From positions 358,682-422,681 of the forward strand of contig NZ_GL538208.1 in NCBI RefSeq assembly GCF_000165735.1: a stretch of DNA of 64,000 nucleotides, read 5' to 3'. Numbering within the stretch: the first letter of the stretch is position 1; each line of letters begins with the position of its first letter. The notes under the pieces were generated by a model. That model made no database searches. It was not told where the DNA came from and saw only the letters and a list, made by a program, of their open reading frames with translations. This DNA comes from Megasphaera micronuciformis F0359. Lineage in GTDB: Bacteria > Bacillota > Negativicutes > Veillonellales > Megasphaeraceae. The translations under genes were made by a program, and so were the position numbers. Of this stretch, positions 1 through 8,001 are shown piece after piece.

Positions 1-45
1 ACATTTTGTTTCGGCTTTTATTGTGTGAAGAATCACAAAATCGTA

Positions 46-116
46 ACGCTACGATTAAAAGCAATAACGCTCCGAAAATCGTTAAAATGCTCCGATATTA
101 TTGACAACGCTCCGAT
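46..116. repeat. Four phased 10-bp direct repeats upstream of the AAA/subtilase operon
   Basis: Copies start at 46, 67, 87 and 107 and read ACGCTACGAT, ACGCTCCGAA, ATGCTCCGAT and ACGCTCCGAT, each at most two bases from ACGCTCCGAT. The 20-21 bp period is close to two helical turns, so bound proteins would lie on one DNA face. The first copy sits inside a perfect inverted repeat (AATCGTA 39-45, TACGATT 50-56). The last copy is in the promoter spacer and the third just upstream of the -35 box. This suggests an operator for cooperative repression, perhaps by the HTH protein of the third gene (inference). Replication iterons are an alternative. Confidence 0.7.
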
Positions 117-129
117 ATTATGATATTAT
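101..129 (+). promoter_or_regulatory. Sigma-70 promoter of the AAA/subtilase operon
   Basis: A perfect -35 box TTGACA (101-106) is followed after 17 bp by TATTAT (124-129). The first ATG at 154 follows a strong AAAGGAGG site at 141-148. The spacer carries the fourth direct repeat, so a bound regulator would block RNA polymerase. The strength of the promoter suggests that the operon must be actively repressed. Confidence 0.75.
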
Positions 130-153
130 CACCTCAGCCGAAAGGAGGCCTCT

Positions 154-1251
154 ATGTACTATACTGAGATTACCAAAATCATAGAAGCCGGCTTGAGAAA
201 AGATCCAACGAAAGTGGCAAGCTATTCACGTCTTCTTGCAAAAAAGTTAAGCGGCGATGGAGAAGAGCGTGCGAGCAGCAGAATTTTATCCGTACTGGAA
301 AAGATGGGAAATGGCCATACTGCTATGGATGCATTGACAGCCATGCCGGTGGATCAGGAAAGCCGACTTGATATTGCAGATATTGATTACGCCCCCGGTG
401 TCGATAATCTAATTTTAAGTGACTCTGCACAGAACATGCTAAATGATTTCAGAGATACAATCCAAAATAAAAGCAAGATGATATCTCTTGGACTTGAGTT
501 TCGTAGCACTCTATTGCTATATGGTCCTCCGGGATGTGGAAAAACGAGTGCGGCAAAGTATCTTGCCGCGGAACTAAAATTGCCGCTCGTTACTGCGAGA
601 TTCGATACTCTAATATCTTCTCTTTTAGGAAATACTGCGAAGAACATACACCGTATTTTTGATTTTGCGAAAAAACAACCCTGCATTTTATTTCTTGATG
701 AATTTGATGCTATTGCAAAGGCAAGGGATGATGCTCATGAACTTGGTGAACTAAAGAGAGTTGTTAATAGCCTGCTTCAAAATATTGACGACTTTTCGCA
801 GGATAGTATTTTGATTGCTGCTACAAATCACGCTCAAATGTTAGATTCCGCTGTTTGGAGAAGATTTCAGGCTGTTATTGAACTTCCTAAACCTGGAAAT
901 GTAGAGATACGTAAATTTATAGATCAGTTCCCTAAGGTCGCCGATGAAAGTGGCATCAATGAACCACAATGGAGAACTATTACGGACTCCATGGAAAATC
1001 TGGCGTATTCAGATATAAAAGATATTGTTCAAAATGTATTAAAAAAAGCTGTTCTTAAAGATAAAACAGAGATTGAATGTGCTGATTATCTGGTTGAAGT
1101 TTTTCTTTTTAAGAGGCACGGGAATTATAATCAGGAGGAAGCGGTTAAGTTTTTATATGACAACGGTGTTGCACAAAAGCAGATCGCAAGATATTACTCC
1201 ATATCCGAAAGACAAGTTAGAAATTTTCTGGGGAAGGGAGTGAATAAATAA
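154..1251 (+). CDS. ietA: AAA+ ATPase, IetA-like component of an IetAS module
   Basis: A 365-residue AAA+ ATPase. Walker A GPPGCGKT lies at 124-131, Walker B ILFLDE at 178-183, sensor-1 Asn near 225 and paired arginine-finger residues at 236-237. The FtsH/spastin-like AAA domain follows a helical N-terminal region. The last 40 residues look like a helix-turn-helix (QKQIARYYSISERQV), an addition worth noting. The stop overlaps the ATG of the subtilase gene by one base. A standalone AAA ATPase coupled to a large S8 protease is the arrangement of IetA/IetS, described as a toxin-antitoxin module on an Agrobacterium Ti plasmid and later listed among anti-phage systems. The likely job is to control or activate the partner protease. 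The symbol is assigned from architecture only. Confidence 0.75.
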   Translation: MYYTEITKIIEAGLRKDPTKVASYSRLLAKKLSGDGEERASSRILSVLEKMGNGHTAMDALTAMPVDQESRLDIADIDYAPGVDNLILSDSAQNMLNDFRDTIQNKSKMISLGLEFRSTLLLYGPPGCGKTSAAKYLAAELKLPLVTARFDTLISSLLGNTAKNIHRIFDFAKKQPCILFLDEFDAIAKARDDAHELGELKRVVNSLLQNIDDFSQDSILIAATNHAQMLDSAVWRRFQAVIELPKPGNVEIRKFIDQFPKVADESGINEPQWRTITDSMENLAYSDIKDIVQNVLKKAVLKDKTEIECADYLVEVFLFKRHGNYNQEEAVKFLYDNGVAQKQIARYYSISERQVRNFLGKGVNK

Positions 1252-3692
1252 TGGATAAGCTATTGCCAATCAAATTTTTTGAGAAGAGAAAAATTGACGA
1301 GCAACTTACAGAAGCCGGTGGTAATAATAAGCCTCCCAAGTGGGTCTTGAAAGATGGGGAACTCGCTGCTCACTCTCAGCATCTTACAATCGGTCTATCA
1401 AAGGTTGCCGCCAATTTCGAGATACATAAAAATGAGGAACATGCACTTCCAATGGTTATGACCACAGCCGTAACCGAGGAAGCTCTCGCAAAGACTCATA
1501 GAAAAGCTATCGTTGATCTTCTCAATAGTGACAGCAACGCCAACGTTATAGGTATTGAGCCTGATAGAAAGCTGAAATCCGAAACCGCAGCTGTTGATTC
1601 ATCCCGTATGGAGCCCAAGAAGGAAGAACCAAAAGAAACAAGAAGGCTACTATCCATTGTAGCAACAGACGAACTGATTTCAAATATCAACAGGGCCTTG
1701 CAGGATACGAAAGGCTCTGCAAAGATCATTTCTTCGATTGCTGATATCGAGCCTTTTGAAGCGTGGAGTGGTGATTATAATCCGGAAAACAAAGCCTATC
1801 GTGTGGTACTGATTAATTATCAGGATGCTCACAGGAATCAGTTAGCCCAGACGTTGTTTAAGAATCAATGTGCTGCACATGGAATTACAATCGACAGAGA
1901 AACACGGTATTCATCTGACATGAGACTATATAGGGTTAGTCTTGATTGTCTGGAAGAAATGGAGACCGTTCGTAATTTTGAGGGTGTCCAATCTATTGAA
2001 GAGGCGATACCAATTCGTGCGGATCTGGATTCATTTGATGCTATGTCCGTTCCTGCGGTAAAACGTCCTGTTGAAGGGAAAAAATATCCTGTTGTTGGTG
2101 TCCTTGACAGCGGCATTCAGAAAAACGGATATCTTTCCCCCTGGCTTCTTAGTCAGTCTGAAGAATATTACGAAGCGAGTCTGCAGGACAAAAGCCACGG
2201 TTCAATAGTTGCTTCTATTCTGGAATATAGCGATGAGTTAAATAATACGGATTATTCTTCTACAGATGGGGTGATGATGCTTGAGGCTGTAATCGCTCCT
2301 AATCTAAAGAAAGAGAATGTGTATCCTGAAGATTTGATAGACAATGTCCGTGACGCAATCGAGCGTCACCCGGATATAAAGATTTGGACGATGTCTGCAG
2401 GAACGACCGAAGAATGCGATACCAATTCTTTCTCAGAATACGGTATGGCACTGGACAACATAGAAGATGAAAACCATGTGCTGATCATTAAATCGGTCGG
2501 AAACAGTACGGCTTTTATGAATGGAGGCACTGAGAGGGTTGCCAAAATGGCGGACTCAGTGCGGTCTATCATTGTTGGGTCTATTGCAAATGCGAAAGGT
2601 AAATACGATTTTGCAGAAATTGATATGCCTTCTCCGTTCAGCAGAAAAGGCCCTGGACCCTCATATATCATAAAGCCAGACCTTGTTGCTTATGGTGGTA
2701 ACGCAGGTAAGCTCCCTGATGGCAGAATGACAACAACTGGAGTTAAGGCATTCGATGCTTCCGGTATTCCAACAAATGCGCCAGGCACCAGTTTTTCCAC
2801 GCCTTGGGTAGCACGAATTGCTGCGGAATTAGATTTCCTTTTGGATGGCGATTTTGATCCACTGCTAATAAAAGCCCTTATGATCCATAATTCCGTATAT
2901 CCTGCCGGAGATAAGATGACAATGGACGATAAGAAGAAATACATGGGTTTCGGTATGCCCAAGGGGACGGGAGATATACTTTATAATTCGGAAAATGAGA
3001 TAACGCTTGTTCTGAGGGACACTCTACAAAAGGGAATGTTTATTGATGTTCTCGATTTTCCATTTGCTGATAGCCTGATTGGATCTGATGGCAGATATCA
3101 TGGACAGATAACCGTTACAATGGTAAGCGCACCAATTTTGAGATCATCTGAGGCTGCAGAATATTGCCAGTCGAATATCAACGTTGCCTTCGGAACAATG
3201 GAAGATATACAGGAGAGAGATACAACTAAGCGAACCGTTAGAAATCCTTATGGTGCTAAGGATGCAAAAAATATTATTCAAGACAGCCTTTACAGTAGCA
3301 AAGTTTTTGATGTGTTGGAAGGAGAGGTTTTCGGTAGAGAACGCACCCTTCTGAAACTTGGACAGAAGTACTATCCCGTAAAGAAATATGCAGTTAATCT
3401 GGATGAGATGACGGAAGCTAACCGCAGAAATTATCTGGATGGCAGCAGGAAATGGTACATGAAGGTTGAGGGCCTTTTCAGAGATGCGGTTGAGCGAGAG
3501 GCAAGAGATACCGGAGAAGTGCTTGAGCAGGAATTTTGTATCCTTCTGACTATCCGAGATCCAGAAGGAAAGGCTCCTGTTTATAATGAGGTTACACAGC
3601 AATTACAGCAGAGAGGTTTCGTTTATTCGAATGTACGTCTCAAGAATGAAGTCAGAGAACATGTTCACATTGAGGAGGACAGCATAGGGTGA
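1251..3692 (+). CDS. ietS: Large subtilisin-like serine protease, IetS-like
   Basis: An 813-residue S8 peptidase without a signal peptide, so probably cytoplasmic. The catalytic triad is visible as Asp286 (VGVLDSGI), His316 (KSHGS) and Ser514 (GTSFSTP). About 270 residues precede the protease domain and about 280 follow it, far more than in a secreted subtilisin. The start overlaps the ATPase stop, with a GGGAAGGGA ribosome site at 1231-1239. This pairing matches IetS of the IetA/IetS module. In such systems the protease is presumed to be the effector and the ATPase its controller; the target is not evident. The triad looks complete, so the enzyme should be active. Confidence 0.75.
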   Translation: MDKLLPIKFFEKRKIDEQLTEAGGNNKPPKWVLKDGELAAHSQHLTIGLSKVAANFEIHKNEEHALPMVMTTAVTEEALAKTHRKAIVDLLNSDSNANVIGIEPDRKLKSETAAVDSSRMEPKKEEPKETRRLLSIVATDELISNINRALQDTKGSAKIISSIADIEPFEAWSGDYNPENKAYRVVLINYQDAHRNQLAQTLFKNQCAAHGITIDRETRYSSDMRLYRVSLDCLEEMETVRNFEGVQSIEEAIPIRADLDSFDAMSVPAVKRPVEGKKYPVVGVLDSGIQKNGYLSPWLLSQSEEYYEASLQDKSHGSIVASILEYSDELNNTDYSSTDGVMMLEAVIAPNLKKENVYPEDLIDNVRDAIERHPDIKIWTMSAGTTEECDTNSFSEYGMALDNIEDENHVLIIKSVGNSTAFMNGGTERVAKMADSVRSIIVGSIANAKGKYDFAEIDMPSPFSRKGPGPSYIIKPDLVAYGGNAGKLPDGRMTTTGVKAFDASGIPTNAPGTSFSTPWVARIAAELDFLLDGDFDPLLIKALMIHNSVYPAGDKMTMDDKKKYMGFGMPKGTGDILYNSENEITLVLRDTLQKGMFIDVLDFPFADSLIGSDGRYHGQITVTMVSAPILRSSEAAEYCQSNINVAFGTMEDIQERDTTKRTVRNPYGAKDAKNIIQDSLYSSKVFDVLEGEVFGRERTLLKLGQKYYPVKKYAVNLDEMTEANRRNYLDGSRKWYMKVEGLFRDAVEREARDTGEVLEQEFCILLTIRDPEGKAPVYNEVTQQLQQRGFVYSNVRLKNEVREHVHIEEDSIG

Positions 3693-4489
3693 TATCCAAG
3701 CAGCGGGAAGTATATCGCGTAACAAACTCGGAATGTGATAAAGTCAATTACGAACTTACCGAGTCTGAGGTTCTGAATCTTTATTATTCAGAGCCTCGGC
3801 TTGCTGTGCTTATGGATCTTGATGTCATCCGTTTGATAGACCGCCATCTTGTAGTAAATCTGAAAGAGTTTATTACTCCCAAAACAAATCATCTGACGGC
3901 ACATGCAAGAAGACACATTTCTAATTGTTGCGTAGGGATTCATTATATAAATGAGTTTGAGAGCCAACCGCTTTCTGTAACTATAAGCAGCACGCTTGAC
4001 ATTCTAATTCAATCAGCAAGCTTTTTGGAAAAGGCTTTTCCAGTTGTTGGTGCACAAACCGAAGTAGAACAAAACAAGGAATCAACACTGATCAATAAAG
4101 AAATTGACAGGCTTAATAAAATCATTATGAATCTTCCAGGGAGTTTCTCGGGTTCACTAAAAAGCCATATGGAAAGAAAAGGTTATACGGAGGAATTGTT
4201 ATCACAGGAGTCGTGGGTAAGTCTTAGCACAATAAAGCAGTATCGTCAGAAAGAAGAAAAAGAAAAGACACTTAAAACGGTAACGGCTCTTTGCATTGGA
4301 CTACATCTTCACCCGTGGCTGACAGAAGACTTGTTAAGGAAAGCGGGTATAGTTCCAAAAGCTACAAGGCAGGATGGTGCGTACAGATATTTATACACGG
4401 TCTTATATAAAGGGACAATCGAAGAGTGCAATGTATATTTGCGTTCTCAGAAATTGCAGGAGTTTAAGTTGCGTGAAAAAATGGCTTAG
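3689..4489 (+). CDS. Unrecognised protein with XRE-like helix-turn-helix; third gene of the IetAS-like operon
   Basis: A 266-residue protein starting at a GTG that overlaps the protease stop (GTGA), with GAGGAGG at 3672-3678, so it is translationally coupled. Residues about 155-220 look like an XRE-type helix-turn-helix followed by a helical segment (LTEDLLRKAG). The first 120 residues match no family I recognise; they contain a basic stretch near 70-76. A small linker at 125-150 is probably coiled. It may repress the operon through the phased repeats, or act as a sensor for the ATPase-protease pair. Both are inference. A strong terminator follows. Confidence 0.6.
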   Translation: MISKQREVYRVTNSECDKVNYELTESEVLNLYYSEPRLAVLMDLDVIRLIDRHLVVNLKEFITPKTNHLTAHARRHISNCCVGIHYINEFESQPLSVTISSTLDILIQSASFLEKAFPVVGAQTEVEQNKESTLINKEIDRLNKIIMNLPGSFSGSLKSHMERKGYTEELLSQESWVSLSTIKQYRQKEEKEKTLKTVTALCIGLHLHPWLTEDLLRKAGIVPKATRQDGAYRYLYTVLYKGTIEECNVYLRSQKLQEFKLREKMA

Positions 4490-4525
4490 TATATATAAGC
4501 GAAAACGATATAAAGAATTGGCAAA

Positions 4526-4560
4526 GGCCAGGGATAAAAAGTCCCTGGCCTATTTTTTTT
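4526..4560 (+). terminator. Intrinsic terminator after the IetAS-like operon
   Basis: A 9-bp perfect stem (GGCCAGGGA 4526-4534, TCCCTGGCC 4542-4550) with a 7-nt loop is followed by a run of eight T. It closes the three-gene operon. Confidence 0.9.
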
Positions 4561-4568
4561 GCTTTTTA

Positions 4569-4697
4569 GGACATTATTAATGTCCCTTGAGAAAGCCAAG
4601 TATTATGTGGAAACAGGCGGCATAAGCAATTATGACATTTTTAGAAAACCTACATTTTACAGGCGTTTTGAGGGCGTGAAGTGACATTTTAAATGTC
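4569..4697. promoter_or_regulatory. Two palindromes of the form GACATT-N3-AATGTC
   Basis: The first palindrome has arms GGACATTA (4569-4576) and TAATGTCC (4578-4585). The second has arms GACATTT (4683-4689) and AAATGTC (4691-4697). They share GACATTWTWAATGTC and are centred 113 bp apart, with a half-site (GACATTT) near 4633. The shared motif suggests two operators for one dimeric regulator upstream of the small basic gene at 4758. The regulator is unknown. Confidence 0.5.
4580..4684 (+). CDS. Possible 34-residue ORF between the two palindromes
   Basis: An ATG at 4580 opens a 34-codon frame ending in TGA at 4682-4684. The peptide is rich in aromatic and basic residues (YYVETGG, RKPTFYRRF). 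No convincing ribosome-binding site precedes it; the start lies inside the first palindrome and the stop touches the second. It may be the relic of a longer DNA-binding protein. I do not recognise it. Confidence 0.25.
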   Translation: MSLEKAKYYVETGGISNYDIFRKPTFYRRFEGVK

Positions 4698-4757
4698 TGT
4701 TGAATCAAAAGCTGTTCATATATCTTGTTAATAGAAACAGCAATGGAGGTGAATGAG

Positions 4758-4898
4758 ATGGCACGAAACAGTAAGCAGACTTCAAGACCTGTTGCTTCTA
4801 AGGCAAGCAAGATTTTGAAGGATGGACGCTATGGCAAAGACTCAAAGTCGGTAGCCGGAAGTGCGTTAGCACAGACCAGACCTGGAAAGAAAAAATAA
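4758..4898 (+). CDS. Small basic protein of the type carried by mobile elements
   Basis: A 46-residue, lysine-rich ORF starting at ATG 4758 with GGAGGTGA at 4745-4752. It contains VASKASKIL, an SVAGSALAQT stretch and a PGKKK tail. Small proteins with a similar KAS...AGSALAQ pattern occur in many accessory regions of Firmicutes and Proteobacteria, with no function assigned as far as I know. The strong ribosome site and family-like pattern make it likely to be expressed. The two palindromes upstream suggest regulation. Confidence 0.6.
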   Translation: MARNSKQTSRPVASKASKILKDGRYGKDSKSVAGSALAQTRPGKKK

Positions 4899-5176
4899 GG
4901 TCACTTAATTTATGGGCGGTGACAGATTAGATAATCAGCCCGCCCGTCCCCTTCGGGGGAAATTTCCAAATTAAATCTCTTAGTCCGAATAGCGCTATAA
5001 GGGCGGAGGGATGCATAAGAGTTCAATGCACAGCAATAAAAGCTGTGTTTGGAACGAAGATGCTCCCACCGTAGTTTCGTGCGCCCATTTTCGGCTGACG
5101 GAGCCTGTGGTCATCTTCAACCGCAGGCTCTTTTTGCATCCTTCCGTACCGCCCTCGGACGGAAAGGAATGCAAAG
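4899..5176 (+). other. Structured 278-bp leader region ahead of the sigma-like gene
   Basis: No convincing gene is seen here. The region holds successive hairpins: GGGCGG near 4914 pairing with CCGCCC near 4940, a UUCG-type tetraloop hairpin (CCCC 4948-4951, GGGG 4956-4959), and a terminator-like stem at 5101-5130. A short ORF at 5011-5199 overlaps the next gene in another frame and is not credible. The layout suggests an attenuator or structured leader RNA controlling the gene at 5177. Confidence 0.4.
5101..5135 (+). terminator. Terminator or attenuator upstream of the sigma-like gene
   Basis: GAGCCTGTGG (5101-5110) pairs with CCGCAGGCTC (5121-5130) with one wobble, followed by five T. It lies only about 40 bp before the start codon at 5177, which fits attenuation as well as termination of an upstream transcript. 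Confidence 0.65.
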
Positions 5177-5710
5177 ATGAAATTGAAGGTACGTTATGAC
5201 GAGAGCGTTCAGACAATCAATCTTGACGAGAAAGCAGCACAGGAAATGTGGGTAAGCCTCGGTTTTGAGGATGAGGAAACCGAGCAGGAAGAAAAGGAAC
5301 GCCGTATCCAGGAAGCTTTTGATGAGCAGTTCAATAGGCCTGAATACAACAACTGGCACAAGTTTGACCGCCATCGCGGCTACAGCAAGGCGCAGCCCGG
5401 AAAAGACGGCATCGAGGATGAGATCAATTCATCCGAACCATTAATGGACGAAGTCGCGGATGACCGCATTTTCCGCAAATACGAAATAGAACACGAAAAG
5501 AAAGAAGATTATGAAGCCGTATGCCGGTGGGTGCGTAAGATTCTGGTCAAAAAGCCGGAATGGGCCGATGCCTTTATAGCAGTTTATTTAAATGATGAAT
5601 CAATTCGCAACTACGCCGCTCGCATAGGAGCGGATGAAAACAACATCACGCAGAAACTGAAGCGGGCAAAGAAAAAACTTAGAGAAAATTATAAAAACCG
5701 TCAGATTTAA
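5177..5710 (+). CDS. Sigma-70-like helix-turn-helix regulator of a mobile element
   Basis: A 177-residue protein with an acidic N-terminal half and a C-terminal region (about 115-175) resembling sigma-70 region 4: a recruitment helix, then the helix-turn-helix around SIRNYAARIGADENNITQ and a basic KRAKKKLREN end. It has no region 2, so it is not a full sigma factor. Proteins of this kind occur in Firmicute integrative elements beside antirepressor and replication genes, as here. The ribosome site GGAAAGGA is at 5160-5167. Role inferred: transcriptional control of the element. Confidence 0.65.
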   Translation: MKLKVRYDESVQTINLDEKAAQEMWVSLGFEDEETEQEEKERRIQEAFDEQFNRPEYNNWHKFDRHRGYSKAQPGKDGIEDEINSSEPLMDEVADDRIFRKYEIEHEKKEDYEAVCRWVRKILVKKPEWADAFIAVYLNDESIRNYAARIGADENNITQKLKRAKKKLRENYKNRQI

Positions 5711-5778
5711 TCGTCTCCCAAGGCTACCACTTAGGAGGCAATGACATCCTCCGTAAAAAAATTAAGGAGGTAATTCTC

Positions 5779-6549
5779 ATGAATGAATTACAGGTTTTTA
5801 ACAATGCGGAGTTTGGCTCCGTACGCATAACCGTTATTGATGGTGAGCCTTTTCTTGTTGGCAAGGATGTGGCGGAGATTCTCGGATACCGAGACACATC
5901 CGATGCCCTTAAAAGGCATGTGGACGAAGAGGATAAGCTGACTCGGTGTTTCACCGACTCAGGTCAGAATCGTGAAATGTACATTATTAACGAATCCGGT
6001 CTTTATAGCCTTATCCTTCGCAGTCAGCTTCCAAAGGCGAGGAAGTTCAAAAGATGGGTGACGTCTGAGGTTCTTCCGGCGATTCGCAGACACGGCATGT
6101 ATGCGATTGATGAGATTTTAGAAAATCCGGATCTCGCCATTGCCGCGCTTACTCAGTTAAAGGAAGAGAGAGAGCGCAGAAAAGAACTGGAACTTACTAC
6201 GGCCATTCAGAATCAGCAGATTGCGGAACTTAAACCGAAGGCAAGCTACTATGACCTGATTTTGCAAAACAGGAACACGGTTCCGGTTACGCAGATTGCC
6301 AAGGATTACGGCATGAGCGGAAGAAGATTCAACGAACTGCTTCATGACCTCGGCATCCAGTATAAGTTCCGTAAAACCTGGCTTTTATATCAGCACTACG
6401 CGGATCTGGGATACACCCAGTCCAAGACGTTCGCCATTGATGCGGAGAAAAGCGTGATGCATACCTACTGGACGCAGAAAGGCAGACTTTTCCTTTATGA
6501 TCTTTTGAAAAATGAAGGAATCCTGCCGCTGATTGAACAGGAGGCATAA
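5779..6549 (+). CDS. Phage-type antirepressor with Bro-N and KilAC domains
   Basis: A 256-residue protein. The Bro-N domain (about 5-115) has the typical VGKDVAEILGYRDTSDALKR stretch and a KRWVTSEVLPAIRRHG end. A coiled linker (about 130-165) leads to a KilAC DNA-binding domain (about 165-250) with ITQIAKDYGMSGRRFNELL-like order. A perfect AAGGAGG site precedes the ATG. Such proteins counter phage repressors during induction. It marks this segment as derived from a phage or integrative element. The next gene starts two bases after its stop. Confidence 0.85.
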   Translation: MNELQVFNNAEFGSVRITVIDGEPFLVGKDVAEILGYRDTSDALKRHVDEEDKLTRCFTDSGQNREMYIINESGLYSLILRSQLPKARKFKRWVTSEVLPAIRRHGMYAIDEILENPDLAIAALTQLKEERERRKELELTTAIQNQQIAELKPKASYYDLILQNRNTVPVTQIAKDYGMSGRRFNELLHDLGIQYKFRKTWLLYQHYADLGYTQSKTFAIDAEKSVMHTYWTQKGRLFLYDLLKNEGILPLIEQEA

Positions 6550-6551
6550 GC

Positions 6552-6935
6552 ATGGAAGGCAAGATAATTTTTAACAACACGGCAAGGGCGGGAGAAAAAC
6601 CCGCCTTCCGCCCATTGGTATATATTTGCGCGCCTTATTCCGGTGCTGTGGAAGAGAATACGAAAAGAGCGGCCGCTTTCGCGAAGTATGCCTATGACAA
6701 AGGGAATATTCCGCTGACGGCGCATCTGCTGTTTCCTTTTATGGATGACACTGACGAAGAGGACAGGAGAATCGCCATTTTCATGGACATTGTCCTGATG
6801 GGTAAATGCCAGGAGGTCTGGGTATTTGGAAACGAAATTACCCGGGGAATGAGAATTGAAATTGAGAAAGCGAAGAAACGCAGACAGAAGGTCAGGTATT
6901 TCAACAGTAAATTCCAGGAGGTGGAGGAAAAATGA
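6552..6935 (+). CDS. DUF4406 protein, nucleoside deoxyribosyltransferase-like
   Basis: A 127-residue protein with a Rossmann-like start (YICAPYSG), a helix with NTKRAAAFAKYA, a central LTAHLLFPFMDD stretch and VWVFGNEITRGMRIEIEKAK. These fit the DUF4406 family, related in fold to nucleoside 2-deoxyribosyltransferases and common in phage genomes. The true substrate is unknown. It lies between the antirepressor and primase genes, overlapping the latter by four bases, so the three are one transcription unit. Confidence 0.7.
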   Translation: MEGKIIFNNTARAGEKPAFRPLVYICAPYSGAVEENTKRAAAFAKYAYDKGNIPLTAHLLFPFMDDTDEEDRRIAIFMDIVLMGKCQEVWVFGNEITRGMRIEIEKAKKRRQKVRYFNSKFQEVEEK

Positions 6936-8001
6936 GGGATCTTGCCATCGCCTATGGGAATAACCGTCAGGCGAAAAAATGGGTGAACAAAACCATAAGC
7001 TATGATGACTTGAAAGCGCGGCTTAAGGTGACCATTCGCACAACGGAGTCGGCGGAGGAATACGCCAAGATGAGCAGGGCGCAGCGTGATATCGCAAAAG
7101 ACCACGGAGGCTTTGTGGGCGGCGTGCTGAGAGGCGGCCGCCGCAAGGTGGATACCGTGGAGCTTCGTTCCATGATTGCGCTTGACGGAGACCGGATCGA
7201 TAAAACGTTTCTTGCTGATTATGAAAAAAGCGCGCCCTATGCTTCCTGCCTGTATACGACACATTCCAGCACCCCGGAGAATCCGAGGGTGCGTCTTGTG
7301 TTTCCGCTGACAAGGGATGTGACAACGGAAGAGTTTGTCGCCGTATCAAGGTATCTTGCTGAGATGCTCGGTATCGATTTCTTCGATGAATGTTCCTATC
7401 AGCCTAATCAGCTGATGTACTGGCCGTCCTCTCCGCAAAACGGCGTATTCGTGTTTAAGGAAACGGAGAAGGACTGGCTGAATCCTGATGATATTTTATC
7501 CGCTCACCTGGAGTGGACGGATCCCACAAGGCTTCCGACATCGTCTCGTGAGAGCAAGGCAAATCAGGTGACAAAGGAAAAGGTGAAGGAGCCACTCGCA
7601 AAAGATGGAACGGTCGGCCTATTCAATAGAGTCTATTTTCCAATCTCCCGAGCGCTGGAGGATTTCCTTTCCGATGTCTATGAACCGACGGATAATGAGA
7701 ACCGCTGGCATCTTATAACGTCATCCAGTATGGCGGGGGTGGAAATCATCGAGGATAAATTTGTGTATTCCCACCACGCCAAGGATCCCGCCTATCTGAA
7801 GCTCTGTAACGCCTTTGATATCGTCCGCATCCATAAGTTCGGCGATTTTGATGATAAGGAATCTTTTAAGGAAATGTGCGAGTTTGCTATGCAGCAGGAC
7901 GAAGTAAAGGTGGCTGCCGCAAACGAGAAGTTGTCAGAGGCGGAAGAGGACTTTTCCGATGTTGACGACTGGAAGAAAAAGCTCCGCTGTACCTCGAAGG
8001 G
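6932..8001 (+). pseudogene. Truncated phage/plasmid primase (VirE/VapE-type replication protein)
   Basis: The first about 355 residues resemble the N-terminal half of mobile-element primase-helicase proteins annotated virulence-associated E: residues IALDGDRIDKTFLADYE and YTTHSSTPENPRVRLVFPLT match the archaeo-eukaryotic primase-like domain. Full-length relatives are roughly twice this size and carry a helicase domain with Walker motifs; none is present. At about 8000 the frame enters DNA that encodes the C-terminus of a permease in another frame, adding a short meaningless tail that stops at 8083. A deletion or illegitimate recombination therefore removed the helicase half. Confidence 0.75.

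Noticed and set aside
46-116. The four phased repeats as replication iterons
   Set aside because: No replication-initiator gene is next to them and they coincide with a strong promoter; kept only as an alternative.
5011-5199. 62-codon ORF inside the structured leader
   Set aside because: It overlaps the sigma-like gene in another frame, spans the terminator hairpin and has no ribosome site.
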